Shown piece after piece: positions 42,112 through 54,599 of a stretch of 64,000 bases of DNA. Position 1 is the stretch's first letter, and each line of letters begins with the position of its first letter. Source of the DNA: Muscardinus avellanarius (taxonomy: Eukaryota; Chordata; Mammalia; Rodentia; Gliridae); the NCBI GenBank assembly GCA_963383645.1, contig OY726561.1, positions 141,381,441-141,445,440 on the forward strand, written 5' to 3'. The notes under the pieces are model-generated. The model did no database searches. It was not told the origin of the DNA and saw nothing but the letters and a program-made list of their open reading frames with translations. A program made the translations under genes and the position numbers.

Positions 42112-45100
42112 TTACTGAGGACTGAACCCAGGGCATCCTATATGACCTACATGCCTGGCCCTAATTTTCTTTCTTATTTTTTGTGTGCATGTGTATGGCG
42201 TTGGGGATGAAACTCAGGGTCATTCTATCTCTGAGCCAGACCCCCTAGTCCTCTTTTTTATTTTGAAACAGAGCCTAAGTTGCAGAGGGCCTCACTAAGT
42301 AGCTGAGGCTGGCTTTGAACCTGCGATCCTCCTGTCTCAGTCTCCCAAGTACTGGTAATACAGGCACGGGCCATCATGCCCAGCTGTGAAACAGGGTCTT
42401 ACTAAGTTGCCGAAGCTGGCATCAAACCCAGGAACCTCCTGTCTTAGCTTCCAAAGTACTGAGATTACAGATGTGTGCCACCATGTCCAGCAAAAGCAAT
42501 AGTTTTAACCACTGGCCAAATAAAAATCTGATTATGAGTTCCAACACATGCATTAAATCATCTAAATCCCCAGCTAGGTTGGCCACTCTCATTTCAATTT
42601 CGACCCAACCAACTCTTCCATCAGAGCTACTCTTCACGAGCCAGGCATGGGGCGCACGCTTGTAATCCCAGTACCTGGGAGGCTGAGACAGAAGGATCGT
42701 GGTTCAGTTTGTAGACAGCCTCAGCTACTTAGTGAGGCCCTCTGTGACTTAGTGAGACCCTATTTCAAAATAAAGAATAAAAAATAGGGCTGGGGATGTA
42801 GCTCGGAGGTCAAATTCCCCTGGGTTCTAGCCCCAGTACTGCAAAGGAAAGAAAGAAGAAAGAAAGAAAGAGGAAAAGAGAAAGAAGAGAAGGAAAACCC
42901 AAACAGGACTGGCGGTATAGCTCAAAGGTAGAATGCCTCTGGGTTCAATCCCAGTATCACAAAAACAAAAAACAAAACAAAACCAAAAAACCACTCTCTG
43001 TGGTGATGACCTGATATCCTGCAAAGGCCAAGCACAGGGATGACCCAAGAGGGGGAAGGTTCTCTGGAAACCTAGAAAGGAAGAGCTGTAGGCTCCACTG
43101 CACCCCCAAGCCACCAGCGCCCCTCACCTCCCAGCTGCCGAGGCACCACATCCACTACTACCGAGGTGACCTTGGTGTACCAGTCGTACTGCAAGAGAAC
43201 GTGCACAGTCAGGGCAGAGGCAAGCCTCAGGGCGGAGCGCGCAGTCTGCCCCTCAGTGACAGCTTCGGGTCGCCTCAGGGCAGGGCAGATGGACTGCGAT
43301 GAGTCTGGCCCGGACCAGATGCCAGAGAGGCCTCCGACTTTCCCGGGGGCCCAGGGCTCTATCTAGGTGGGAAGTGGGACCGCACCCCAGCCGCTTGCCA
43401 AGCCTGTACATGCAGATGAGAAGAGGCACATCCTCGTGGTGGAGGACGCTCCCCAGCCCTCTGCCGGCACCCTATGTGTCCAGGCCCTGCCGAGCTCGCA
43501 GCACCGCTGCACAAGGACGGGAAGGCGTCTGCCGAGGGGCTCACCGGGAGAGGATGCTGGCCCTCCCCCTGCTCACCCTCCTCCCACCCCCAAACCTGCA
43601 GCTCACCAGGCATAGCTGGCTACACTGATGATGAGGGACCAGAGACGGGTACTGCAGGTAGATGATACGGCACTGATCTGGGCTCAGCCGGGGAGAAGAC
43701 ACAGCTAGGGAGTCGTCTGAGAGGAGCTCTGGGCCACAGAGAAACACGAGCATCACACAGACTGGCGGGGCCGACGTGCATCCGCAAAGCACAGGCGGCC
43801 ACTGCCACTTACCACACCTCCCTCCGATGAGGTCCACGTAGTACAGAGCTGACCTGAAATGGTCAGAGGGACACTCAGCTTCGAGGCCAGTTGGACCGAA
43901 GGGCCCCCGCCCCGCCCCACCCCACCTCCTCACCTGCGATTGGTACAAAAGCGGATGCCTAACCGGAAAGGCTCATGCCACCAACCCACAAACACCACAC
44001 CAGTGTCTCCAGGGGCCCAGAAAGCCTGGAACAAGAGCACAGGGCAGGCGGGACACAGCAAGGAGGGCGGGAGCTCCAGCGGCCCCGACTCCATGACGAA
44101 CATCCGCTGAGCCGCCGCTCACCTGTCCAGGGGACACGTTGTCAGGGACTCCTTCCAGCACGGAGATGTTGCCACTCTCGACGTCCAGCACACAGAGCAC
44201 AGGGACGCTTTTGGAAACCATGCTTTCTCCCCAGTCTTCGTAAAACACAAACTGATCTCCCTGAGAAGACAGGATACTCAATGGCAGCCTGCCTGCGAGA
44301 CCCTCCCCCGCCGCCTGCAGCCAGCACCTCCCCAGCTCTGCAGTGTGAGGTGCTGTGTGAGGAGGAAGCCCGAGCCCCAGGCTGCCCCTCCACATCTTCC
44401 CGGACTGGCCGCCCGCAAGCACCTTGATGGCCTGGTCTGGCTTCTTTGGCCTGGCCAGCTCGTCATCTCTGGCACTGATGTCCAAGGCTTTGGTCTGAAA
44501 GAAGGACTCAGCCTTGGGGCGCTTCTTCTCTGCCACATACAACAAGTGTGTCTCCGAGTGTGACCAGGACAGGCAGCCAAAACAGTCTGGGTGCAGGAAG
44601 GCTGATCAGAGGAAGCCCGGCTGACTCCCTCCTGCCCACCCTGACTCTCCTCGGCCAGGTGCTCACCATCCTCGTAAACAGGCCCATGCTTCTCCAGCGC
44701 TGACAGGTTGAAGCTCTTGAGTTTCCGGTTCTTCTCCCAGACCTGAGGACATGTGGGCATCAGGCTGCCTGCCCCTCACCCCGCAGAGCCTTACCTGTGG
44801 GGCTGAGCTTGCCCTCCACCTCTGGGGTCCAGACAGACTCACCTCCAGGAACTGCTTCTCCTCCCCGGAGCCTAGGCCTCCGGCCTTCCGCAACACAGCT
44901 TTCATGGTGCCGGAAGGAGACTCTCTACTCAACAGCCTGAGGGGGGCATTGGGGTAGCAGGTTAGGATTGTATCTCACCCCAAAGTAGCCCTGTGCTGCC
45001 CCTTATTGGTGACACCTTTTAGACAAGACTCCTGAGGTTCTGGTCCCAAACAAAGCCCTGCAGCGCCTCTGGCTGTTCAACAGCAGCTGGCTTGCCCATC

Positions 45101-46141
45101 TTCCCTGGAGCAGAAACCCGGGGCCACCGTGGGCTCCAGCTGGGCCCAGTTTGGAGCAAGCCTCCAGTGCTTGCTTATTATAGGGCCACTTCACCGAGCC
45201 CAAACAAGCTCTGGGTGGGAGCAAGAACCCAGCTCCTGGCCTCCCTCAGGGCTCTCTACTCACATCTAAGTACATGGTGGGCATTCATAAAAGGCTGGCA
45301 TGGCATGCAGCTGCAGCCTGTGGGCAAGCTTCCTCCCTCAAACTTACTCCCCCCGGGTCTCCACACTGTTGCCTGCAGGCCCTGCAAACACCACTGAGTC
45401 CCCATCGTGGAACACCAGGTACTGGCGGCAGAACCGGATACTCTCCATGCGTTCCAGGTCCCTCTGGGTCCACTCTGCAAGAGGAGGCACGGGGTTGCTC
45501 AACTTGTCTTGGTTGGTCCTGGCCGCTGCCCCCACACCACACTCTGGGTGAAACCTGGACAACACACTTGACCACAGCCCTAGGCCTCCAGGGCCTGGGC
45601 TGACATCCTCCTCGAGATTACCCATACCCCTCCAGCACCCACTTGGGGGCAGCCCTGCATGTGTTAGGGATGGAGCGACAAGGGACAGCCTTACAGGGCC
45701 ACTGTGCACCCAAGTCTGATTTCTACTCCAAAGCCCTCAGCCCACGCACTCATGGGCACATCTGGTAAAGGCCCACACAACCCCCTCCTCATACACTTGA
45801 GTGCGGGGAAACGGGCGGGGGGTGTACCCTCCAGGCCCAGGCTTCCTCCATACGCGTGTACTGACAAGCAGCGAGCCCTCCACTTCCCCCATCGCCACCC
45901 GATGTCCCTTCGTCCACACACCAGTGTGCACGGTCCGGTAGCGGCCCCCATACTGCGTGGTGACCTCTGGGCCCAGGCAGGCGGCGCTCAGCGTGGGCTG
46001 ACGGCTAAGGCCCCGGTACAGCGCCGCCGCCTCCTCGGGCTCGCTCAGCAGCACCTGCGCAGGGGACACACGGGGGTCAGGCCTGGCTGGGGCTGCAAGG
46101 ACCACGGGATTCGTGGGCCGAGCCCTCACCTGCCGCTCCAT
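36636..46141 (-). CDS. APEH: Acylamino-acid-releasing enzyme (acylpeptide hydrolase)
   Basis: Twenty-two coding exons give 732 codons, the human length. In transcript order: 46130-46141, 45922-46054, 45348-45474, 44843-44936, 44667-44742, 44423-44586, 44123-44260, 43934-44025, 43813-43853, 43607-43728, 43128-43188, 40512-40609, 40023-40074, 38976-39064, 38435-38573, 37992-38075, 37828-37908, 37482-37570, 37205-37395, 37015-37117, 36825-36931, 36636-36741. The cytosolic serine peptidase (S9, prolyl oligopeptidase clan) releases N-acylated, especially N-acetylated, residues from short peptides. The N-terminal two thirds is the beta-propeller. The C-terminal alpha/beta-hydrolase domain has the nucleophile Ser587 in GGSHGG, the oxyanion region MPHGGPHS, Asp675 in GQEDRR and His707 in KSSHAL. 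The first coding exon holds only MERQ. The donor after 44423 is weak (GTGCTT). The gene ends tail to tail with MST1. Confidence 0.97.
39400..39625 (+). repeat. Sense B1-dID SINE in an APEH intron
   Basis: A complete copy runs from GCCGGGTGTGGTGGC through CTAATAAAATATAAAATGGG and TAGCCCAGAGATAG to GGGTTCCACCCCCAGTACC, with a poly-A tail. It is one of the best-preserved units in the window. Confidence 0.92.
41797..41925. repeat. 43-bp minisatellite, three perfect copies
   Basis: Three identical tandem 43-bp units start GGCCTGGACAGAGGCTGCTG and end GAACAGGGTAAG. They lie in an APEH intron, away from splice sites. The flanks are unique. Confidence 0.95.
42071..42107. repeat. (TG)n microsatellite in a SINE
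   Basis: A pure TG array interrupts an antisense SINE after TTTTGAAACAGG. Confidence 0.95.
42630..42965 (+). repeat. Sense B1-dID SINE plus dID tail, APEH intron
   Basis: A complete unit (about 42640-42842) is followed by a purine-rich GAAA run and a second isolated dID tail (about 42905-42960) with GGTATAGCTCAAAGGTAG and GGGTTCAATCCCAGTA. Confidence 0.88.
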
Positions 46142-46620
46142 AGTCTCCCTTCGGCCCGGAGCGGGGCGGGGCGGGGCGTGCTAGGGACCGGAAGTGAGGC
46201 TCTGGGGGCGGAGCCTGCTTCCGCTACCGCAGCCCCGCGGCACCTGGGAGGGGCGGGGCCTCGATGGCAGGAAGGCGGGGCCTGCGAGGAGCTGTCCTGA
46301 GGGGCGGCCTGGGCAAGCGGGGGGCGGCGCGGGCCGCCTACTGAGCCGCAGTAGCGGAAAGCACTTGGAGAGAGGGTGGCGGTGGAAGCGCGGTGCCGCC
46401 GTGCTCAGGGGGAGCGTGGTCTCTGAGGAGCTAAAGCTCTCCGTGAGAAAGGGCGGAGGCCTGCGCGGCGAAAGCAGCCTGGCGCCACTGGAGTGGGCGC
46501 TGCGCATTCGGAGGGCGGGACCCGGGGGGAACGCGGCCAATGAGGAGCAGAGCCCGGGCGGCGGGCGGGCCAATGAGGGCGCGCCTGCATTCGCAGGGTC
46601 TTCCCGGCGCCGGCCGGCGG
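46142..46620 (-). promoter_or_regulatory. APEH: APEH CpG-island promoter
   Basis: CpG-rich DNA lies immediately upstream of the APEH ATG. An ETS-like ACCGGAAGTG is at 46187-46196, about 50 bp upstream. Two CCAAT boxes at 46537-46541 and 46570-46574 lie about 400 bp upstream. There is no TATA box. Promoter status follows from position and composition. Confidence 0.65.
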
Positions 46621-47105
46621 TGGGGCCCTCCCGGCAGCAGGCGTTCTCTGGGCTGTGCCAGGCCCCGCCTGGGGGGGCTTCGGGCAGGTGGGAGGGGAGG
46701 CTCAGGCCCCAGTGGAACGCGGGGTCAGAGCCCTGTTGTGTGGGGCAGAGAGGGGCGGCTGCTTATCGGTCGCCAGACCTGCCCCAGAGCTATCTTTCCC
46801 CGCAGCCGTCACCCGCCCTTCTCAGTGGCGCCTTTCTGGGGGGCCCTGAGCAGATCGGGCCTCTGCCTTCCCTTTCCAAACATCATCCCAAGCTTTGGGG
46901 TGCAGAGGGCCGGCCTGCTGAGGGCAGGCTTCTCCCAGGACTAGAGAGCCCTAAGTAGGCAGGCTTCCTTTGCACGTGGCACAAGATCAGCTGGCTAAAG
47001 TGGCAGAACAGGAGAGACTGGGCAGCGGTGAAGCCAGTCCCCTCCCATGGTCGTGGCTGGCCTTTCCCATCTCAGGGCCCTGACCCTGCACCCTGCCTCC
47101 ACTTG
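46620..47105. other. Unique intergenic sequence
   Basis: A GC-rich flank of the APEH island that declines to ordinary composition. I see no gene or repeat in it. Confidence 0.55.
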
Positions 47106-47109
47106 ACGT

Positions 47110-49505
47110 TATTTTTTGTGTGTGGTACTGAGAGTGGAACCCAGGGGCCTTCTACCTCCAGGCTATACCCCCAGGGTCTTGCTAAGTTGCAGAGAGCCTG
47201 CGATCCTCCTGTCTCAGCCTCCCAAGTACTAGGATTACAGGCATGCATCACCACGCTTAGCTGAGGCCGAGGTTAATTCTTTTTCAAGTTAATTCTTTTT
47301 TTGTTTATTTGTGTTTTCTCTTTCTTCTTTTACGTTCCCAGTACTGGGGATGGAACCCAGGGTCATTCTACCTCTGAGCTACACCACCAGTCCTATTTTT
47401 TTATTCTTTATTTTTATTTTTCGCGGGCCTGGGGATGAAACCCAGGGGCATTCGACCTCCAAGCTACACCTCCTGACCTATTTTTTATTCTTTATTTTGA
47501 AACAGGGTCTTGCTAAATTATGGAGGACCTCACTAAGTAGCTGAGGCTGGCCGCGAACCGCGATCCCCCAGTCTCAGCCTCTCAAATGTTGGGATCACAA
47601 GCGTGCACCACCACGCCCGACTTTATTCATTATTTTGAAAATGTTGGGATCACAAGCATGTACCACCATGCCCGGCTTTGTGTTTTCAAATTTTCTAGTG
47701 ATTTTGAGTTACCCCTGACCATCTGGGGAAGTATTAAGGTCTGGGGACCACCAAGAGTTCTGGAGTCCTGGCTGGTTGTGATAGTGCATGCCTGTACTAC
47801 TTGTGAGGCTGAGACAGGAAGATCACAGGTTTGAGGCCAGCTTCGTCAACTTAGGCCCTCAGCAATTTAGCAAGACCCTGTTTCAAAACAAAAATTAAGC
47901 CACGTGTGGTGGTGCATGCTTATAATCCCAGCATTTGGGAGGTGGAGACTGGAGGATCGTGGTTCATGGACAGCCTCAGCTATTTAGTGAGGCCTTTCGC
48001 AACTCAGTGAGACTCTTTCAAAACTAAAAAGACTAAAAAATAGGGGTAGGGTGTAGCTTGGAGATACAATGCTCCTGAGTTCCATCCCTGGTACTGAAAA
48101 AAAAAAAAAAGTAAATAAAAGTAAGCTAGGTGTGGTGGCACACACTTGTAATTCCAGTACTTGTGAGGCTGAGACAGGAGGATCATGCTGGTTTCAAGCC
48201 AGTCTCAGCTATTTAGTGAGGCTCTCAGCAACTTAGACCCTGTTTTTAAGTAAAATATGAAATGATCGGGGAGTGTAGCCCAGAGATAGAAGGCTCCTGG
48301 GTTCCATCCACAGTACCACAAAAAATAAGTAAATGAATGAATAAATAAAATAAGGCCGGGGTGTAGCTCAGAGGTAGAATGCCTCTGGGTTCGTTTTTTG
48401 GTCGGGGTCAGGTACAATGGTACATGCCTATAGTTCCAGCTACTTGGGAGGCTGAAACAGGAGCATTACAAGCTCAAGGTCAGCCTGGGCAACTCAGTGA
48501 GACCCTGTCTCAAAATGAAAAATTTAAGCCCGGCGTGGTGACACATGCCTGTAATCTAATTACATGAGAGGCTGAGACAGGAGGAACACAGGTTCAAGGC
48601 CAGCCTCAGCAATTTTATGAAGCCCTTAGCAACTTAGTGAGACCTTTTTTCAAAATAAAAAATAGGGCTGAAGGTCTAGCTTGGAGGTAGAATGCATCTG
48701 GGTTAATTTCCCAATACTGCAGACACAAATGAAAAATTTAAAAGGGATTGAGAATGTAGCTACTTATTTAGGAAAAGAAGGAGAGAGAGAGGGAGGTGGG
48801 AAGTAGGATGCTTCTGAGTTCAAACCCCAGCAGGCAAAAAAAAGAAAAAAAGAGAAAGTTGGGGATGGAGTAGCGAGGCAGGTAGGGGTAAGGCTTGCTG
48901 TCAGCACCAGGGGGCAGCACAGGCTCACCTGTCACTCAACCTGTGCAGGGAACTGCCTGCTCCAGTCCAAGCTTGGAACCTACCTTTGGGCACCATTGTC
49001 TTGAATGGTTGGTGTGGATTCAGCCCTTATCATGCCAGAGCTGCTACTGCTGCTGCAGCGGCTCCTCCTCCTCCTCCTCCTCCTCCTCCTCCTCCTCCTC
49101 CTCCTTTTTTGCTGTGCTGGAGATCAAACCCAGGGCCTCCCACAAGCTAGGCAAGAGCTTTCCCACTGAGCTGTGCTCCCAGGCCACCATGCCAGCCAGC
49201 ACTTCTGAAACTCTGCTCTTTCACTCTTTTCCCTTTAGCAACGGATAAGACTGCCATAATTGGGGGATTTACTCCTTTGGGTAAGCCTTCCCACCCTAAA
49301 AACTGTCCCAGAGCCCGGCATGTTGGTGCATACCTGTAATCCCAGACTTGGGAGGCTGAGACAGGAAGATCACAGGTTTGAGGGCAGCCTCAGCAAGTAG
49401 TGAGACTCTCGTCACACTACTTAGAATGGGGCTGGGTGTAGCTCAGAGGTAAAATGCCTCTGGGTTCCATCCTTAGTGCCAAAAAAATAATTAATAAAGT
49501 AAAAT
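47110..49505. repeat. SINE cluster between APEH and BSN
   Basis: About nine SINE units in both orientations are visible. A full-length antisense ID (about 49109-49180), with GCCTCCCACAAGCTAGGCAA and CCCACTGAGCTGTGCTCCCA, keeps the segment that the dID tails lack. A final sense copy ends at about 49480, just outside the BSN terminal exon. Confidence 0.85.
49061..49104. repeat. (CTC)n trinucleotide repeat
   Basis: About fourteen CTC units precede a short T run and the antisense ID element. Confidence 0.93.
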
Positions 49506-49524
49506 CCCAGACACAGTTTGTAGG

Positions 49525-52500
49525 TTGTTTATATCAAGTGTTTTTATTCTGATACCACAGAATCACCTTGTCACAATACGGGGGAGGGACACGAAGTACC
49601 ACGAGTTCTCACGGAGCACAGGAGGACGGCACACAATTCACAAGGTCACGCGGAGGACGCGGTCATTGCACTTACAACTGTAAACTTGTTTGTGTAACTT
49701 TGTACAGCACCCTCCCCCTCAAAGAAAGAAGGAGGGAAGGAAAAGGAGAGGGAGGGAGGAGGGGAGGAAAAGCAAACACAGACATGGAAGCTAGAGGAAA
49801 GGGGTGGGTGGTCGCCACTCCCCAGAGCACTGCACTGGAGAGGAGAAGCCGATTTGAACCCAGAGGCTGGATGAAGCACACACACTCACACGCACACACA
49901 CACTCACCCACATGTTCACGTGCACACACACACACTATCTCACAACTTCCACGGCTCTCCAGTGCCGCCCCGTGCATATGGCGGCAGGGCGCCGGCACCC
50001 AGGGAGACAGATGGCATCTCCGAGGAGTTCAGTTGAAGAGGCCTGTCCCTCTGACCCTGTCGGAGTCCATGATGATGAGTATTTACAGCGTGGTGGGGTA
50101 AGGAGCAGGAGGAGGGGCCAGTAGGACAGGACCGCACTGACCGGGCCAAGGATGTGTCTGGAAACTCCTCACGGGCTCCAGAAGACAGGCCAGAGTTGCT
50201 GTGTGTTCAGCTGGGCCCCGAGACCACAGGCTGCGCCCAAGGACTAAGCGGGAGCGTGGGAGGCTGCCACGAGAAGCGCCCTTGCTCCTGACGCTGGGGC
50301 AGGGGCGCTGGAGAAGACCTGCCCTCTACCAGAGACCGCGCGCCCACTTGGAGATGTGCCTGGCGCTCTTTGCTTCCCAAGGCACCGATGCCGTCCCTGG
50401 CCGTTGGCCATATTGCCCCTGGAGTCACAGCCGCGTTGACACGGGTCAGGAGAAACTTGCAAACTTGGAAGTTTGGGCCTGAAAGGAAGTTTGCTAAAAC
50501 GCCAAAACTTCAGAGCTTAACATGAAGCCAGCTGGAGGCGACCTGCCGACATTTCCCTACCTGCCTTGGGATCCAGCTGCCAGGGGTGTCACACACACAG
50601 CCCTGGTCCTGGCTGGCTAGGGACATCAGTCTGGCCTCCCTCAGCCCTTGCACGTATGGCCTTGCGTGGCCCAGGCCTGACCTCTGGGACAAGGCACTGT
50701 CCCATCTGGCTCCTGGGGGAGGCCAAATCCTAGGAGCAGGGTCTTGAGTCCAACACAGAGGTGGGAGGCCCGTGTCCCGAGCTGGGCCAGGTCCCCTCTC
50801 TGAAGAGGCGTGCAGGTCGTACAGATGAGTGTGAGGAATATGGACCCCTGAGAAATGCGTGGTGCAACCCAGAACACCCTGGAGAAAGGCTGGGCAGTGC
50901 TGCCTGCCCCGTTCCTGGCTCAGTGCTAATGGAGAAGCGATGGCCGTGGATACTGGGGCTTCGGGGCAGAGGACGGGCAGGGAAGGTAGGTCTTGGCACA
51001 GAGGCAGAGAGAGCCACACAGGGCCTTCTTTCTGGGCGTGGCGCTACTGAGAAGCGCCCCAAGAAGCCCAGCTGGCAGTCACTGTCCATAGAACAGCCAG
51101 CCCGCAGCCCGTTCTGATGGCACCGTCGTCAGTCCAAGTGTTCAGAGCCCAGCTCTCCCTGAGCACCCACTGCCCCCGCTCCAGCCCAGCTCTCCTGCTC
51201 ACGGCCCCTGAGCCTCCAGGCCACAAAGGGGAGCGCGGGGCAGGCTCAGCCAGGACCTGGGCTCCCCGGCGCCCAGCCAGGGCTGTGCTTGGCCTCGGCC
51301 TCTCTAGCCATGGTGCAGCCCTGCTCTGCCCTTGAGCACTGCCCTGCTGGGAAGGGGCAGCTCAGGGCTGGGGTGGAGGGAAACACCATATGGAGAGAAA
51401 TCCTACAGCAAAGCTCTGGGGCACTCAGACACATGCTGCGCGGGCTCCTGCTGCCGTGTCTACTCCAGGGCTTCCTTTTCCCCTGCTATCTTGGGCAGAA
51501 AAAACTGCAGGGTGCGTGGGGGCCTTGGGCGGCCCGCCCCACGGCCTGGCGCGCACAGGCAGCAGTTCTGGCAGGTCCTCAGTAGCTGGTGCAGAAGTCG
51601 GCTAGAAGCACTCCTAAAGGAGAGGTCCAGAGGCAAAAGAACTCCAGGCAAGAGGGTCGAGCATTCAAAGTGGATGAAATCGTGCAAAGCGGCTGCAAGT
51701 GCGCATGCTCCACTGCGGGACAGGCGGAGACTCACCTGGCAGCAGGGAGTCCTGCCGTAGGCCAAACATGCCACAGACTGAGAACGTCACACGTACACAC
51801 ACGGGAGCAGCGGGGCGGGGTGGGTGAGATGAGCGTATCTATCCAGTTTCTCAATTGCGTGTCTGCAATTAACTCCTTATACGTAACATGGAATTTATTA
51901 AGTATTAACAGTTGTCTTTGAGGGTTTATATTTCATTGCATAGAACGTTAGAGATGAGACTTGTGGCTATGCCCGAGATGGAGGGGGCCCCCAAGGGGAG
52001 GGCCTTGGGAAGGGCCGCCGTCCGATCCACAGGGGGATGGACGGAGCCAGGCTCCCTTGCACAGGGCTCCGGGCCTTCTCCTTGGCTGGCAGAAGCCCTG
52101 GCCCCTGCTCTGAGCACACCCACCAGAGATGGCTTAAGAAGGGCTGGAGTTGCACAGTAAACAGGCAGGCTGAGGGCCCCCCGGGCCTCGCCCTGGGGTT
52201 GTGCTCTTGGTGGCCTGCTGCCCCTATTGCTTCTTGGACATTCTCCCTGTGCTGAGCAGGGCAGAGCAGAGAGGACACCAAACCAGCAGTCACAAGGTGG
52301 TAGTGGAAGGGAGAGGCACGGGGGGGCAGAGAAAAGGGGCAAAGGGAGGGAAGAAGGAGAAAAGAAAAAAATGTTTATGAGGTATACACGGAAATCAAAC
52401 CGGAATGATTAAGGCTGTTCTTGAAATCAAAAGAAATCCCCAGATGTGCGGCGGAGGACCGGCTGGCGGGGACGGTGGCGGTGCCGCTCGATGCTCAGGA

Positions 52501-52900
52501 TGGCTGGGGGATGGCTTTAGGCCGACGGCAGGTGCGCCAGCACGCTGCCGCCACGGGCTGGGAGAAGCCGCAGCTGGCGCCCATGCTGCCTTTCGGTGCT
52601 ACGGCCTCTTATTTCAGCGATGAGACAGTGTTAGGTCCTAAAGTCTGTAAGTTCTCCCAACTCCATGCCGGCCACATGGAGGTCAGCTCCGGGGTCACCG
52701 GAGCGCAGGGGAAGGAGGGCCTGTGGCCTCAGAAGGATCTGGGCCAGCTGGAATGTGAAGGAAACGGAGCCTGGGGCCCCCAGCCCTCGGTCGAAGCCCC
52801 TCTCCAAGGCTGTGGAAAAACGTCTGGCATCTCGGAGGGAGGACAGTGTGTGCCCAAACTCTGTGTATAACGCATCGGAAGTCTGGCCGGCCAGGCCACA
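49525..52900 (-). other. BSN: BSN terminal exon, 3' UTR (5' boundary inferred)
   Basis: More than 3 kb of SINE-free sequence ends at a reverse-strand AATAAA (49548-49543). An A/T-rich block at about 51840-51950 (CTCCTTATACGTAACATGGA and neighbours) looks conserved and UTR-like. Possible reverse-strand acceptors are the CCAG ending at about 52879 and TTTTTCCACAG ending at about 52820. No single one can be chosen from sequence alone. Confidence 0.6.
49543..49548 (-). terminator. BSN: BSN polyadenylation signal
   Basis: TTTATT on the + strand is AATAAA in the BSN sense and closes the SINE-free block. Confidence 0.7.
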
Positions 52901-53134
52901 GAAAAGCGGCGGGGGGAAGGGCAGACGGCGAGGTGGCGGTTCTGGAGCCTGGGGGAGGCAGGGTCTCCTGGGAAGACGATCGAAGGTCCCCCCACCAGGC
53001 CAGGGTCCCGCGTGCCCAGCAGACGCTCCACCCAGGCAGCTGCTGTTAGAAAGCACCCTGTCCTCCGCTGAGGCTGCGACCAGGGCCCGCCTGTGTGAGT
53101 CCTGGGGCCAAAGGTTGCCAGATGCAGATGCTTA

Positions 53135-53180
53135 GGAAAGGAAAGGAAAGGCAAGGAAAGGAAAGGAAAGGAAAGGCAGG
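53135..53180. repeat. (GGAAA)n purine repeat
   Basis: A run of GGAAAG/GGAAA units with one GGCAAG variant. Confidence 0.9.
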
Positions 53181-53344
53181 AGGAAGAGAGAAAGGAGGAC
53201 TTTGTCAAGAACTGCAGGCATTTGCTCTCACCCCACGTGCCAGTGGCCTCGGTCCTCCTCACCGAGGGCCCCACATCACTGAGGCGGAGGGAGATGGTGC
53301 TGGGAAGACTGAAGCCCAGGGAAAGGACAGGGTTGAGCTCTGCA

Positions 53345-53944
53345 AGCCCAGGGGCTTCGACCTCCAAGCTATACCCCCTGCCCTGTTTTTTACTCTTTAT
53401 TTTGAAACAGGGTCTCATTAAGTTGCAGAGGGCCTAAGTACCCGAGGCTGTCCGTGAACTGTGATCCTCCTGTCTCAGCCTCCTGAATGCTGGGATCATA
53501 AGCGTGCACAACCATGCCCAGCTTGGTTTTTGTTTTTTGAGACAGGGTCTTGCTATGTTGCCCAGGCTGGCCCCAAACTCCCGGGCTCAAGTGATCCTCC
53601 TGCCTCAGCTTCTTAAGTGTTTGGACTACAGCTGTGTGCCACCACACCTGGCTGACATTTCTTTCAGTGTCATAAAAGCCCATTTTTGGCCTGGCATGGT
53701 AGAACAGCCCTAGGTTTAATTCCCAGTAACATACACACACTCCTTTTTATTTTAAGAGTAAGGAGCCGGTGTGGTGGCTCACATTTGTAATCTCAGTACT
53801 CGGAAAGCTGAGAAGAGGATTGTGGATTCAAGGACAGCCTCCACAGCTTAGTGAGACGCTCAGCAACTCAGCGAGACCCTATTTAAAAAAAAAGGGCTGG
53901 GGATATAGTTCAAAGGTAGAAGGCCCCTGGGTTCCATCCCCAGT

Positions 53945-53996
<52 letters not shown>

Positions 53997-54515
53997 GAGA
54001 GGAGCCAGGTGTAGCACACACTTGTAATTCCAGTACTTGGGAGGCTGAAAAAGGATTGCAGGTTCACAACTATCCTCAGTAACTTGTAGGCCATGCCCTT
54101 TGTAACTTAGTAAGACCCTGTTTCAAAATAAAGGATAAAACAGGACTAGGGTGTAGCTCAGAAGTAGAATGCCCCTGGGTTCAATCCTTGGTACAAAAGA
54201 GAGAGAGAGAGAAAGGAAGCCAGGCATGGTGGGGCACACCTATAATCCCAGATAACTCAGGAGGCTGAGACAGGAGGATTTTAAGTTCAAAGTAAGCTTG
54301 AGCAAATTAAAGAGACCCTGTCTCAAAATAAAAGTAAACTGGACATGGTGGTGCACACCTGTAATCCCAGTACTTGGAAGGGTGAGACAGGAGGGTCACA
54401 GGTAACAGGCCAGCCTCAGGAACTTAACAAGACTCTGCTTCAAATTACAAAGGGGCTGAGAGTGTGGCTCAGAAGTAGAATGCCCCTGGGTTCCATCCCC
54501 AGCACCAAACAACAA
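53345..54515. repeat. SINE cluster in a BSN intron
   Basis: An antisense dID copy (about 53350-53520) is followed by a lone 7SL monomer (about 53530-53655) and then several sense B1-dID units (about 53765-53945, 54005-54195, 54215-54330, 54335-54508). A pure (CA)n array occupies 53948-53992 in the tail of one unit. Confidence 0.85.
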
Positions 54516-54599
54516 CAAAAACCCAGGAGCTTTGAGCCTTGGCCTAGCGTGAGCCAGATGCTAGAACCCGAGAAGCCAGAGGTCTGAAAGGTCCCTGGC

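Larger units (their letters stand above)
41046..42480. repeat. SINE cluster with a nested insertion, APEH intron
   Basis: A sense SINE (41047-41145) is interrupted by an antisense SINE (about 41146-41368) and resumes at 41377. An antisense full-length ID-like element lies at about 41555-41630. Further antisense dID units occupy about 42005-42480. Confidence 0.85.

Noticed and set aside
53345..54515. CRISPR-like regular repetition of similar blocks
   Set aside because: The units are dispersed SINEs of about 180-200 bp with A-rich tails in both orientations, in a mammalian genome.
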